A stretch of DNA of 64,000 nucleotides from Deltaproteobacteria bacterium (GTDB taxonomy: Bacteria; Bdellovibrionota_C; UBA2361; J135). The position numbers and the translations under genes were made by a program. The notes under the pieces are model-generated. The model saw nothing but the letters and a program-made list of their open reading frames with translations. It was not told the origin of the DNA and made no database searches. Each line of letters opens with the position of its first letter. The stretch's first letter is position 1. The stretch covers positions 1 through 64,000 of the forward strand of contig JACKAH010000004.1 in NCBI GenBank assembly GCA_020635175.1, given 5' to 3'. Shown one piece after another: positions 9,003-18,291 of the stretch.

Positions 9003-10769
9003 CTACTGAATTACCGATGCATTTTTTACTATTTCGACAAACTCTCGTCTGTATCCAAAGGCATCCTCACCAAGGGCATTTTGAGCAATTTCAATTACCT
9101 TGTTAAAGGATTCTTGCTCTATGTACTGACTCTTTCTAAGCAGCTGTCCAAAGGCAGCAACAGAGGCTGCAAATCGGAAATCATCGCTAGCCTTAGCAAA
9201 TGAACTAGTCACATCACTTTTTAGTAAAGGAAAGGTTAGTAATGCCGACTTACTACCTTCAGGTTTTTTGTAACGTATCTTCAGAAATGCAAGCTCATTT
9301 GAAAACGAGCTCTCTTTTTTCTCTTCGATATGTTTCTGTTCAGTTGCATATCTGTATTGAGTATTTAGTGAGTTAGCCAATTCACTATCTTTAAGGACAA
9401 CTTCGTAAATAGCAGTTACTGTGTGACCAGAACCGATTTCACCTGCATCAATTGCATCGTTGTTAAAGTCTTCTTTTCTAAGTTTTCTATTTTCATATCC
9501 AACTAATCGATATTCAACAACGTGCTCAGGATTAAATTCAATCTGAAGCTTAACGTCTTTAGCCACAACCTCCATCGTTGCAAATAGATCAGTTTCTAGC
9601 ACCTTACGTGCCTCTTTAAAGTTATCAATATAAAAGTAGTTACCATTTCCTTTATTTGCTAACTGCTCCATATTTTTTTCTTGATAATTACCTGTTCCAA
9701 AACCAAGAGTAGTAAGAGTTACTCCTGTTTTTCTCTTTTCTTCAATAAGCTTTATAAGTGAATCAAATGAGGTAATACCGACATTAAAATCTCCATCTGT
9801 TGATAGAAGTACCCTGTTAACTCCCCCATCAATCATATTTTCAGATGCGATACGGTATGCCTCCATAATACCTGCACTACCATGAGTGCTTCCTCCAGCA
9901 CCTAGGGCATCAATTGCATTAATTATCTTCTGCTTCTCCTGAATACCGCTAGACTCAAGTGCTACTCCTGCATTTCCAGCATAAGTAACAATTGCAATTC
10001 TATCCTGCGCACGCATTTTGTTTACTAGCAATTTTAGAGTTTGTTTTACGAGCGGAAGTTTATCGCTTGATTGCATTGAGCCAGAGACATCGATTAAGAA
10101 CACTAAGTTCCAACCCTTATCGCTAAAATCTTTTGCATCTCGTGCCTTAATGCCAAGTTTGACAAGATGCCTTCCCTTTTGGAATGGGGCTGGGGCAATC
10201 TCATAGTTTAAGGTAAATGGCTTATCGTATTGCTGAGGATAGTTATACTTAAAATAGTTCAGAAACTCTTCGACCCTAACAGCATCAATTGGTGGCAGTT
10301 GCCCGGCAGATAAAAAGCGCCTTGTATTTGTATAACTACCGGTATCTACATCGATACTAAAAGTAGAGATAGATTCTCTCTCTGTAAGCATCCTTACATT
10401 TTCAATGTATTCTCCATAAACTTCACGATCTGGAGCAACGATACTATAGCTATTATCGTAAACTAATCCTGAGGGTATTGGAGCAGCTGGTTCTGTTGAG
10501 CCTAAAACCTTGCTTCTTACCTGCTCTTGCATGATGTGCATTTGATCTACCGGATGCTTTTGAGCACGCTCTTGCTTTGCAACAACTCTCCCAGAGGTAT
10601 CATTTACTAGTTCATCACGTGCCTCGCGCTCGAGTGGCATTGGAATGACTAGGGTATTCTCAGTCTTTTTAACTCCGGCTACTTTTAACCCTTCTTGCTT
10701 ACTACAAGCTGTGGCGAGCACAATCGAACTAAGGAAAAGTGAAGTTAGTAGTTTATGTCTCTTTATCAT
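9003..10769 (-). CDS. VWA-domain lipoprotein, YfbK-like
   Basis: A 588-residue exported lipoprotein. The signal peptide ends in the lipobox LATAC (Cys22). An N-terminal YfbK-type region (about 135-215, TFSIDVDTGSYTNTRRFL) precedes the von Willebrand factor A domain, whose MIDAS motif DVSGSM starts at Asp227. A C-terminal beta-rich region follows. This architecture is common in bacteria but its role is poorly known; metal-dependent protein binding at the envelope is the usual inference. A strong ribosome site (AGGAGGTTGAA) precedes the ATG. It lies 63 bp after the DUF2723 gene and has its own terminator. Confidence 0.9.
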   Translation of the reverse strand: MIKRHKLLTSLFLSSIVLATACSKQEGLKVAGVKKTENTLVIPMPLEREARDELVNDTSGRVVAKQERAQKHPVDQMHIMQEQVRSKVLGSTEPAAPIPSGLVYDNSYSIVAPDREVYGEYIENVRMLTERESISTFSIDVDTGSYTNTRRFLSAGQLPPIDAVRVEEFLNYFKYNYPQQYDKPFTLNYEIAPAPFQKGRHLVKLGIKARDAKDFSDKGWNLVFLIDVSGSMQSSDKLPLVKQTLKLLVNKMRAQDRIAIVTYAGNAGVALESSGIQEKQKIINAIDALGAGGSTHGSAGIMEAYRIASENMIDGGVNRVLLSTDGDFNVGITSFDSLIKLIEEKRKTGVTLTTLGFGTGNYQEKNMEQLANKGNGNYFYIDNFKEARKVLETDLFATMEVVAKDVKLQIEFNPEHVVEYRLVGYENRKLRKEDFNNDAIDAGEIGSGHTVTAIYEVVLKDSELANSLNTQYRYATEQKHIEEKKESSFSNELAFLKIRYKKPEGSKSALLTFPLLKSDVTSSFAKASDDFRFAASVAAFGQLLRKSQYIEQESFNKVIEIAQNALGEDAFGYRREFVEIVKNASVIQ

Positions 10770-10832
10770 TTCAACCTCCTATAATGTGGCTTATAGAGAG
10801 TTTGACCATGAGAGCTGGGGATAGTTCGATTT

Positions 10833-12626
10833 TTATTTCAGCAAATAAGATCTATTTTCTAAAGAATCCTGACCGGTTAATCTTCTAAGGGTAAGCCTAC
10901 AAAATTGCTTGGTTTTTTCGAGATCCCTTTTATAAAATCCGTCTAGAGCTTGTCGCAGTAACACCCCTATCTGAGGCCTTGAGATTACACCTAAATGAGC
11001 CTCTAGCGGCCATAAAAAATCATGCTCTATTAACTCATTTGAAAAGTCTCGATACTGACTGACACTTTCTAACTCTTCAGGCCAACGTGCACAGTAATCC
11101 GCTAATCTAAGCGTTACCTCTTGAGCATTCGGTAGTTCTTTAGCTAGAAGCCACTGCCAAGCAATTCCTATAGGCAACTCATATATATCTTTTGGTCTAA
11201 TATTTCTCTGACCAGAGAAAACAAAAAGTCCTTTTGCTCGCGCATGATAGTAAACAGATTCATTCGTCCAAATCTTATTTGTATCTAAATCAGCGAAGAG
11301 ATCATACCTACGCGCTAGAATCTCACGATAGTTGTTATTTGCAAGCATGCCATCAACGACAACTATCAGATCTTCTCTTTTAGCTTCAACATTTTGCTTA
11401 TAAAGCAATCCCATACCAAATAGATCTGAGTTTGCAATAAAAAGGGAATTCTTAGGCAATTCCTTAAGTAAAATATTAAGCTCGGCATCTACAAGTCTAT
11501 CTACCCTAGCGTCAGAGGCTTCAAGTGCTTTCGAGCTATCAGAAATTGCAGGTATTAAAAGTAGTGCTGTTGCTAAGAGCATCTGAATCGTATTCTTTGG
11601 AGAAAAGAGCCCACAACAAACTGCTCCACTTAGCGCAATCAATGAATAGAACCTCATCAGATACTCGGAGTAAAGCGCAGGGTAATCAGGAGCTTTGAGA
11701 GACAGCGCAAAGAAGAGATGCAAGACAAAGCAGAGCATAAAAGCCTTTATCAAGGAATTTTTACGCCAATTATAGAGGAGCAAAAACAGAACAAGTATAA
11801 ACGCAGGAGCATTATACGCCGTTAAGTTTAAAAACTTAGAGATATAAGATACGAATTCCTCAGATTGACCTGCACTGAGAGAGAATGTTCCATAAGCCTC
11901 TCTAAAAAAATGCTTCAATAAGTCTGTAACAGTATCAATTGGACCAAACGTTAACTGCAGTGGTTTTGAAAAGAAAAGTGAAAGATATGGGGATAACCCT
12001 ACTACAGCTCCTAGCAGGTAAGGCGGAAGATTTGTCCAATTCGTGCGACAAAGAATGAAAACTGTATAAAGAACTAGAGGAAACCATAAGACCGTCGTGT
12101 GGTGATGAGAAACACAAAGTCCACAAATTACTCCATATAGCATCGCTCTAAAATTACTTTTCTCACTAGTATTAATTAGAGCAACTGAGCTTAGAATTAA
12201 AATTAAAATCAGAAGATGATGTAGTGCAAAAACTTCAGCATCAGTCGCTGTCAAAATTGTCGGCTGATAAAGCGACCAAGCCAGTGCGATAAAGAATGAA
12301 TACAAGATATTTCTTGAGAGGTAAAAGCAAACAAAAAACAGCATCACAACTGCAAGCGATTGGCTAATCGCTGAGAAATCTGCAAGAAGAGCATATGGGT
12401 TAGCAGATCCAAAAATAGCGAGCATCCCCCTAGAGATAAGCATGTACAAAGGATAGCCAGGTGGATGAACAATCGAACCTGTCACAGCTGCAGTAGCAAG
12501 CTCTCCACCATCGGAATGCTGTAAAGTGATAGCAGTGCGAGGTAGATAAAGAAAAAGGCTAACTAGCGCTAATACAAAACTTATGAAGATTATCTGATAA
12601 GAAGAACTAGGGCTCTGCTTTGACAT
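10833..12626 (-). CDS. DUF2723-family polytopic membrane protein, probable glycosyltransferase
   Basis: This 597-residue integral membrane protein has about ten hydrophobic segments in its first 390 residues and a soluble C-terminal domain. The DUF2723 signature is near the N-terminus, with an acidic D-GGE following the first transmembrane helix and VHPPGYPLY after it. This family belongs to the GT-C glycosyltransferases related to protein O-mannosyltransferases, using lipid-linked sugar at the periplasmic face. Activity and acceptor are inferred. It starts 3 bp after mltD, so dacB-mltD-DUF2723 is almost certainly one envelope operon. Confidence 0.82.
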   Translation of the reverse strand: MSKQSPSSSYQIIFISFVLALVSLFLYLPRTAITLQHSDGGELATAAVTGSIVHPPGYPLYMLISRGMLAIFGSANPYALLADFSAISQSLAVVMLFFVCFYLSRNILYSFFIALAWSLYQPTILTATDAEVFALHHLLILILILSSVALINTSEKSNFRAMLYGVICGLCVSHHHTTVLWFPLVLYTVFILCRTNWTNLPPYLLGAVVGLSPYLSLFFSKPLQLTFGPIDTVTDLLKHFFREAYGTFSLSAGQSEEFVSYISKFLNLTAYNAPAFILVLFLLLYNWRKNSLIKAFMLCFVLHLFFALSLKAPDYPALYSEYLMRFYSLIALSGAVCCGLFSPKNTIQMLLATALLLIPAISDSSKALEASDARVDRLVDAELNILLKELPKNSLFIANSDLFGMGLLYKQNVEAKREDLIVVVDGMLANNNYREILARRYDLFADLDTNKIWTNESVYYHARAKGLFVFSGQRNIRPKDIYELPIGIAWQWLLAKELPNAQEVTLRLADYCARWPEELESVSQYRDFSNELIEHDFLWPLEAHLGVISRPQIGVLLRQALDGFYKRDLEKTKQFCRLTLRRLTGQDSLENRSYLLK

Positions 12627-12629
12627 TGA

Positions 12630-14357
12630 CTACGGTAGCACAAGTGAGTCGCCGATACGGATATGAGAGCGACTTAGATTATTTACTCTCTTTAGATCAG
12701 CTAACTGCACTCTGAACTTTCGACTAATCGTCCAAAGGGAATCTCCTCTCTGAACTTTGTATACCTTTGGTCTCGCAGAATTAGCGGCATACTGTTTTGC
12801 TTGGGTAGTTTTTTCAGTCTGATTAGTAGTATTAACTTTTAAACTCTGTCCAACTCTAATCTGATTTGAGCTTAGTCCATTATTTGCTTTTATGTCGTCA
12901 ATTGATGTCCCAAAATGGCTAGCAATCTCAGATAAAGTATCACCGCTTCTTACTTTATAGTGTCCGGTTGAAGTTAAAGCTGCCATCGCTTTTGGTGAAC
13001 TCTTTTCTTTCTCTGCAACCACAAGATATTGTCCAATTCTAATTCTATCAGAGTTCAGGTCGTTTAAAGCTTTCAATTTTGATACTGAGATACCGTGATT
13101 TTTTGCAATTCTTATTAAGCTATCGCCAGACCTAACACGATAAGAATCTCCGCTGGGCACAGAGTTGCTACTATTATGAAAGACCTGAGGACTTCTTAAC
13201 TTAGCTGCCTTAAAACCATGACCTGCTGGTACATTTAAAACATACCCCTTGGGCAGACTCACTCTACTATCCCAGGCTCTTGAAGAGATTGCGTAGTTAT
13301 ATGGTTTCAAATCATCTGAGCTTAAAGCAAGCTGACTTCTAACGTGGCTAACTGTAAATGGATGCTCCAGTCTAATCCGATCGAAACGCAAAGTTCTCTC
13401 AACCTGAACTCCTGGGAAATAGTCTTTGTAATGTTCAAAGACCTCTAATGCAGCCAGAAACTCAGGGTAAAAGTTGTTGCTTGCAAAGCCGAACCGTCTC
13501 TTTCCACTATGCTCAATTATCTTTGCAATATCCTTAGTTCCTGCCAACTTAACTGCTTTCTTAACTCCGTATATTCCATGATTATATGAGGTCAAAGCTA
13601 GTGGCCAAGAACCTAGCTCTTCGTAAGCACTCTTTAAATATTTTGCCGCAGCGTGAGTGGCTGTAACCGGATCGCGTCTTTCATCAACTGCTGAAGTTAT
13701 TCTCAGTCCAAACAACCTTCCAGTTCTAGGCATAAATTGCCAAATACCAGCAGCTCCCGCTGAGCTATAAGCCTTATAATTAAAGGAAGATTCAACAAAC
13801 GGTAAACGAGTAAGTTCAAGTGGCAGATCGTAAGACTTAAAGATCTCCTCTATTGTACGAAGATAACGACCGGATCTCATCACAGAAGCACGAAATTTTT
13901 CTTTTATTCCAGTTTGAACTCGAACAAGTTTCTTAGAAACAGCGGTGTTGTACTTAGAATTTCCACCTGAGAGAAAGGCCATCTTGCTAACAATCGATCG
14001 CTCAAAATCATTTCTCGGAGAGCGTCCCTTGCCTAAGTGCGACAAAGAAGCGTTAATTCTATCCGTAACATCTTGCTTGATCTTCTTTTGGTATCGAGCG
14101 TACTGCTTCTCTGAAAGTTTTTCAGCCTGAGAGTGGTTATGCACAACATCAAACACTATCTGAGGATAATCGCGATGATGGAAAACCATGGTGTGCTTTC
14201 CATATCTAGTGAAAACATCGATCCAGAAATTTATGCGTGGCCTAAGAGCATCCGGCTCTTTAAAAGCGGAACTACGTCCAGGTCTAGCTACGCTCTCACC
14301 TGCAGTGAGTGAAAAAAGGATAAAAATGCATGCAATAAATCTAATATACCTACCCAA
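12630..14357 (-). CDS. mltD: Membrane-bound lytic murein transglycosylase D with three LysM domains
   Basis: This enzyme cuts peptidoglycan glycan strands, forming 1,6-anhydro ends. An N-terminal signal sequence is followed by an SLT domain with the catalytic Glu in LPFVESSFN, then SSAGAAGIWQFMPRTG and TSYNHG. Three LysM peptidoglycan-binding repeats follow, each beginning Y-[RK]-V with a GDSL/GDTL/GDSL core. The third ends at the C-terminus. Length (575) and layout match MltD, which usually carries two or more LysM units. It lies 12 bp after dacB and 3 bp before the DUF2723 gene. Confidence 0.93.
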   Translation of the reverse strand: MGRYIRFIACIFILFSLTAGESVARPGRSSAFKEPDALRPRINFWIDVFTRYGKHTMVFHHRDYPQIVFDVVHNHSQAEKLSEKQYARYQKKIKQDVTDRINASLSHLGKGRSPRNDFERSIVSKMAFLSGGNSKYNTAVSKKLVRVQTGIKEKFRASVMRSGRYLRTIEEIFKSYDLPLELTRLPFVESSFNYKAYSSAGAAGIWQFMPRTGRLFGLRITSAVDERRDPVTATHAAAKYLKSAYEELGSWPLALTSYNHGIYGVKKAVKLAGTKDIAKIIEHSGKRRFGFASNNFYPEFLAALEVFEHYKDYFPGVQVERTLRFDRIRLEHPFTVSHVRSQLALSSDDLKPYNYAISSRAWDSRVSLPKGYVLNVPAGHGFKAAKLRSPQVFHNSSNSVPSGDSYRVRSGDSLIRIAKNHGISVSKLKALNDLNSDRIRIGQYLVVAEKEKSSPKAMAALTSTGHYKVRSGDTLSEIASHFGTSIDDIKANNGLSSNQIRVGQSLKVNTTNQTEKTTQAKQYAANSARPKVYKVQRGDSLWTISRKFRVQLADLKRVNNLSRSHIRIGDSLVLP

Positions 14358-14369
14358 AAGCTCCTCGCT

Positions 14370-15749
14370 TTACTGCTGAGTGACAATAAGTTTGACTAAA
14401 TCTTCTTCAAATTTTCGTGTTCTTCCAATCGATTGTACCTGATTAGAAATGATCACAAAAGCAAAGTTATTTCCTCGATCCGTATCGATATATCCTGCTA
14501 AGGAGCTAACATTGTTAAGAGATCCAGTTTTAGCTCTGACAGTAGCTCCAGATAGCTGCGTTAAGCGTTTCTTAAGCGTTCCACTTTTACCAGCTACTGA
14601 TAAAGATGCTTTATACTCTGGCCAAGATGCAATCCGAAGTCTAGCTTCCCTTAAAACCATGGCGAGCATCATCGCAGTTATGCGATTACTATGACTTAGA
14701 CCACATCCATCAAAAAGCGCTATTTTATCAGCTTCAAAACCCAAGTTTACTATATGCTGTTTTAGCTTTGAGAGTCCGTAATTTCGATCAAGAACCTTGT
14801 CATGAGTAGAGCCTATTGAAAAGAGCAGCTGCTCAGCGATGAAGTTTGTGCTGAAGTTGTTAAGATCCCATACAATTTGAGATAGAACTTTTGAACTATG
14901 ATCGTAAAGTAGATTTGAATTTGCAGGAGTTAGACCCTTAGATAGTCCTCCAAGCACCTTAATTCCATTTTCTTCAAGTAATCCTAAAAGACTCATCCCG
15001 AAATAAAGAGGTGGATTACCAACGCTGCGATAGACCTTAAGACATTTCGCATAACGTCCAAGCTCTCCAGAAACCCTATAGGTTAAAGCATTGTCACTAC
15101 CTGTTACCTCATCCAGTCTAAAGTTAACCCTGCCCTTTTTAATTGTATTGATCTTATCAACAACCTTAAGTGGTAACTCATATGGATCATGCACTACCCT
15201 TGCAGGTTGACCAACTGCGGATGGACATACATCAAAAGAGATACTGTTGAAATTAAATGAGAGGGCCGAAGAACCTGCTTCATATGCACGTTGTCCCGAG
15301 CGACCGTTACTTCCATTAAAATAAGATTCATCAAGCACAATCTGACCAATAGAGTGCACACCTTTCTTTTTGATCTCGCGTACTGCATCGATCATCGACT
15401 CTAAAGTAAAGGAAGGATCCCCGCCTCCTTTTACATAGAGAGCTGAAATTGCACCGTCTACTGGCACTGGGTTACGACTATAGAACTTGGTAGAAAAGCG
15501 ATAATGAGGCCCTAGCGTAGATAGTGCCACCTGCGATGTTAAAAGCTTTAACACACTTGCAGGCTTAACCGGCGCATTGGCTTTATTTTTATAGATTATC
15601 TTTGATTTATTTAGATCAACTACTACAACTGCTGAATTAGGAGAGGTTGAAGTAACAAGTTTATCAATTCGACTAACTAAATTGTCTTCTGAATAACAGA
15701 ACGCAGAAACCGGTAACAAGCACGCAAGTATTATTGAGAGTGAACGCAT
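14370..15749 (-). CDS. dacB: D-alanyl-D-alanine carboxypeptidase/endopeptidase (PBP4 family)
   Basis: A periplasmic penicillin-binding protein of peptidase family S13 that trims D-Ala from peptidoglycan stems and cuts cross-links. All three active-site motifs are present: S-V-L-K with the nucleophile Ser65, S-T-N in NNFSTNF, and K-T-G in RAKTGSLN. The signal peptide ends near AFCYS. The 459-residue length suits the family, including the inserted domains between SxxK and SxN. It is the first gene of the dacB-mltD-DUF2723 operon, with the ferredoxin gene 41 bp upstream on the same strand. Confidence 0.93.
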   Translation of the reverse strand: MRSLSIILACLLPVSAFCYSEDNLVSRIDKLVTSTSPNSAVVVVDLNKSKIIYKNKANAPVKPASVLKLLTSQVALSTLGPHYRFSTKFYSRNPVPVDGAISALYVKGGGDPSFTLESMIDAVREIKKKGVHSIGQIVLDESYFNGSNGRSGQRAYEAGSSALSFNFNSISFDVCPSAVGQPARVVHDPYELPLKVVDKINTIKKGRVNFRLDEVTGSDNALTYRVSGELGRYAKCLKVYRSVGNPPLYFGMSLLGLLEENGIKVLGGLSKGLTPANSNLLYDHSSKVLSQIVWDLNNFSTNFIAEQLLFSIGSTHDKVLDRNYGLSKLKQHIVNLGFEADKIALFDGCGLSHSNRITAMMLAMVLREARLRIASWPEYKASLSVAGKSGTLKKRLTQLSGATVRAKTGSLNNVSSLAGYIDTDRGNNFAFVIISNQVQSIGRTRKFEEDLVKLIVTQQ

Positions 15750-15790
15750 AAAACGTTCTTATCATAGCTCCTAGGTGTTGAATAGAGAAA

Positions 15791-16165
15791 CTAATCGCGT
15801 GAAGTTATTCTCGTTTTATCCAGTTCAGCGTCGTTCATAGCAAGAGAGAGGTCGGCATTAATCTGGATGTAACTTTGTTGATCTTCGGGGACCCCTGTGT
15901 CCTCATATATAGCTTCTACTGGACACTCAGTTTCGCAGGCACCACAGTTAATACATTCATCAGGATGAATGATGAGCATACCAAAGCCACGATTCTTCTT
16001 TTCTTCATCGCTACTATCGTCATCGTTTGCCCATTCAGCAGGCCCAACCCCTGCCTCATCGTTCATCTTTGGATCACGGATATCGTAAAAACAATCTACT
16101 GGGCATACCTCAACGCATGATCTGTCTTTGGTACCGATACATGGCTTTGTTACGACATAAGTCAT
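15791..16165 (-). CDS. 7Fe-type ferredoxin with an acidic insertion
   Basis: A small cytoplasmic electron carrier of the FdxA class, 124 residues. The first cluster motif is C-x7-C-x3-C-P-x2-C (Cys9, 17, 21, 25), the 3Fe/4Fe arrangement. The second is CINCGACETECP. Between the two is an insertion of about 25 residues rich in Asp, Glu and Ser (NDDDSSDEEKK), which is absent from the textbook 107-residue FdxA. A ribosome site, GGAGAAG, precedes the ATG. Its redox partner is not evident. It is isolated from other redox genes and precedes dacB on the same strand. Confidence 0.9.
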   Translation of the reverse strand: MTYVVTKPCIGTKDRSCVEVCPVDCFYDIRDPKMNDEAGVGPAEWANDDDSSDEEKKNRGFGMLIIHPDECINCGACETECPVEAIYEDTGVPEDQQSYIQINADLSLAMNDAELDKTRITSRD

Positions 16166-16233
16166 TGAAACTTCTCCGTGTTTTTATCAAAATACTTGTA
16201 TGAACAGGATTTTACAGAAAAAAGGCAAAAAGA

Positions 16234-16267
16234 AAAGGGAGCAACTCTCGCTGGAGCTGCCCCCTTT
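16234..16267 (-). terminator. Rho-independent terminator of the DUF2585 gene
   Basis: AAAGGG and GCA at 16234-16243 pair with TGC and CCCTTT ending at 16267. On the minus strand the stem is followed by TTTTCTTTTTG. It lies 144 bp past the DUF2585 stop and 69 bp before the ferredoxin start. Confidence 0.65.
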
Positions 16268-16410
16268 CGCAGAAAGGATGGTGTCATGCCTGTATGAATA
16301 TAGAAATCGACACTTAAATCTGAACTTGTAGATTTGGTGGCGCAAAATAGAGAAATTTTATTTCAAGATTTTATATGAAGATTTTCAGGCACTTACGCTG
16401 ATATCGAAGA

Positions 16411-16962
16411 TCAAATAGCGCCCTGCCAAGCTTTAATTGCCTCTATTGGCCAAAGCAACATTAAGACATTTAATGTGAGGTTATCTCGAATGAAGTAAAG
16501 CGTAAAAAGCTCAAAACCTAAGAAGAGTAAAATCGTATGTCGAACCTTTATCCTAGATGCGATGTAGAAGCCTAACATGCACCAAAGAAGATCAGAGAAC
16601 GAATTAAAAATAGAATCGCCAAAGTAATCAAGTGCAATAGTGGCTTCACGATAGCGATTAATTACATAGTCTGTGTTCTCTAAGATCTCCCAAGAAGCCT
16701 CTATTAGCATCGAGAGCTCAAGGGCGTACTGTCTAACCCTGCCACCTACAAGCTGAACAAAAACTAGGTAAAAAATTAAACCGTGTGAGATGTGACTTGG
16801 GGTGTACCAATCTAAAAGGTGCTGTGAGTTATGCTGACTATTATTATCGAACGACCAAAGCGCAAGATCTCCTGCGGGGCACCACCACTGCCTGCCTAGT
16901 GCTAACAGCACTAAGACCATAATAAGAGGTATTAAGATTCTAATTACATTTCGGTGATTCAT
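16411..16962 (-). CDS. DUF2585/UPF0314 family membrane protein
   Basis: A 183-residue integral membrane protein with about four to five hydrophobic segments. Typical features of this family are visible: the GRQWWCPAGD stretch after the first helix, DWYTPSHISHG, EASWEILENTDYVINRYRE and YFGDSIFNS. The conserved His, Glu and Asp residues facing one side suggest a metal or small-molecule site, but no function is established for the family. The start at 16962 gives a normal N-terminal helix. It stands alone, with its own terminator downstream and the collagen-like gene's terminator just upstream. Confidence 0.85.
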   Translation of the reverse strand: MNHRNVIRILIPLIMVLVLLALGRQWWCPAGDLALWSFDNNSQHNSQHLLDWYTPSHISHGLIFYLVFVQLVGGRVRQYALELSMLIEASWEILENTDYVINRYREATIALDYFGDSIFNSFSDLLWCMLGFYIASRIKVRHTILLFLGFELFTLYFIRDNLTLNVLMLLWPIEAIKAWQGAI

Positions 16963-16999
16963 TCAGCACTGATTGTGCCTTGATGTCGTAGAGAGGAAA

Positions 17000-17022
17000 A
17001 GCCCCGATTAATAATCGGGGCT
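17000..17022 (-). terminator. Terminator of the collagen-like gene
   Basis: A near-perfect palindrome, AGCCCCGATTA with its complement at 17000-17022. On the minus strand it is followed by TTTTCCTC. It begins 16 bp after the collagen-like stop codon. Confidence 0.8.
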
Positions 17023-17037
17023 ATCTAAAGCTATCAG

Positions 17038-18105
17038 TTAAAAATCAGCAACTTTAACCCGAGCATATACGTTCTTTTTTGCTCGGATTACAAAATTGTG
17101 TTTTCTATCAAGATTGAATAATCCTGCGACAGGTTCAGGACAATTTTTGTCATAAAAGTTCTCAAGAAATACCTGTGCTACTCCCGCGCTATTCTTCAAC
17201 GTTAAAATCGTATACGGATAGCCGGTTCCTAATATATATCCATCACCTGAATTAGCCCCCTGCTCAATCAGAAATGCACCGTAAGCAGAAAAAGTCTCAT
17301 CCTCAGGCGAAGTTCCTGTTGCGAAGAAGTGAAAGTCTCTGCTCTTCAACGTATCTTTTCCATAGAGAAATTGAATCTCACAACCGTCCTCATCCATGCA
17401 GTGTTCACCAAGATCAACTTCTACACAGACAGTATCTTGGTCATCGGTTAGAGTGTTTATCATCGTCTCTTGAAAGTTCGCAGCACCTGCAGGACCTTGT
17501 GGTCCCTCAGGCCCAACCTCTCCAGGATCCCCTTTCTCTCCTTTTTCACCCTGATCACCTTTAGGTCCAGCAACACCAGCATCTCCTTTTATTCCTTGAG
17601 GCCCCTGATCTCCTTTTTCTCCCTTGTCACCTTTATCTCCCTTAAGGCCTTGTGCTCCGGTGTCTCCTTTAGGACCTTGCGCACCTGCTGATCCAGTATC
17701 ACCCTTTATCCCTTGAGGACCTTGAATCCCCTGAGGTCCTTGTGGGCCAGTTGCTCCGGTATCACCTTTCGGACCCTGTGGCCCCTGAATTAATTGAGTA
17801 CCATCGCCCTCAACTACAATTGTAAAAAGGTTCTGAACATCATCAACCTGACTCTTGAGAGTCTGAACTGACGAGCTCACGTTTGAGATATCATTTTGTA
17901 GAAGATTATTAGTAACTTTCTGTGTGGCCTGATCAGCCTTTAGTAAATTGATCTGCTTTCTATTCTTCTTACTTCGATTTTGAGTTTTTTGAAGTTTCGC
18001 TTCCAAAGACTGTGCGTGCGCATCAGTCGACATTGAAAAGCTCATCCCTAAAAAAACAATCAGCGAATAGGCAATAGCCTTAGATAAACAACGTACAACC
18101 CCCAT
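17038..18105 (-). CDS. Secreted collagen-like protein (Gly-X-Y repeats)
   Basis: A signal peptide ending at AHAQS is followed by a predicted coiled coil (about residues 34-95, heptads through NDISNVSSSVQTLKSQVDD). Next come about 33 uninterrupted Gly-X-Y triplets (about residues 108-209), rich in GPQ, GDT, GEK and GPK, and a 145-residue C-terminal beta-type domain with four Cys. The coiled coil probably trimerises the chain and the repeats form a rigid stalk carrying the C-terminal head, as in other bacterial collagens. A surface or extracellular location is inferred. The ribosome site is AGGAGACAGAAT. A copy of the ATGGG-N7-CCCAT palindrome lies 77 bp upstream of the start. Confidence 0.88.
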   Translation of the reverse strand: MGVVRCLSKAIAYSLIVFLGMSFSMSTDAHAQSLEAKLQKTQNRSKKNRKQINLLKADQATQKVTNNLLQNDISNVSSSVQTLKSQVDDVQNLFTIVVEGDGTQLIQGPQGPKGDTGATGPQGPQGIQGPQGIKGDTGSAGAQGPKGDTGAQGLKGDKGDKGEKGDQGPQGIKGDAGVAGPKGDQGEKGEKGDPGEVGPEGPQGPAGAANFQETMINTLTDDQDTVCVEVDLGEHCMDEDGCEIQFLYGKDTLKSRDFHFFATGTSPEDETFSAYGAFLIEQGANSGDGYILGTGYPYTILTLKNSAGVAQVFLENFYDKNCPEPVAGLFNLDRKHNFVIRAKKNVYARVKVADF

Positions 18106-18181
18106 ATTCTGTCTCCTAACAAGTTAAAGTAAACTAACTCCCAATCCCCTGCTCTGCTAACTAAATGGCCTCCTCTTTTAC

Positions 18182-18198
18182 ATGGGCCATATACCCAT
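18182..18198. promoter_or_regulatory. ATGGG-N7-CCCAT palindrome, site 1
   Basis: The sequence is ATGGGCCATATACCCAT. It is 77 bp upstream of the collagen-like gene start and belongs to the five-member palindrome family in this window. It is probably an operator for an HTH dimer; the protein that binds is not known. Confidence 0.7.
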
Positions 18199-18250
18199 AT
18201 AAAGTTATTGAGATAGGCCTATCTGTTGTGATTTATAGACTTAAGAAAAC

Positions 18251-18286
18251 CCTCAAGAGACATAAAAACAAAAACATCTCTTGAGG
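18251..18286 (-). terminator. Terminator of the small lipoprotein gene
   Basis: CCTCAAGAGA (18251-18260) pairs with TCTCTTGAGG (18277-18286) across a 16-base T-rich loop (minus strand), followed by GTTTTC. It lies 6 bp beyond the lipoprotein stop codon. Confidence 0.65.
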
Positions 18287-18291
18287 CTAAA

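Noticed and set aside
17274..17691. Plus-strand frames opposite the collagen-like gene
   Set aside because: They are antisense readings of Gly-X-Y codons (giving His/Leu/Ser-rich text) with no start signals.
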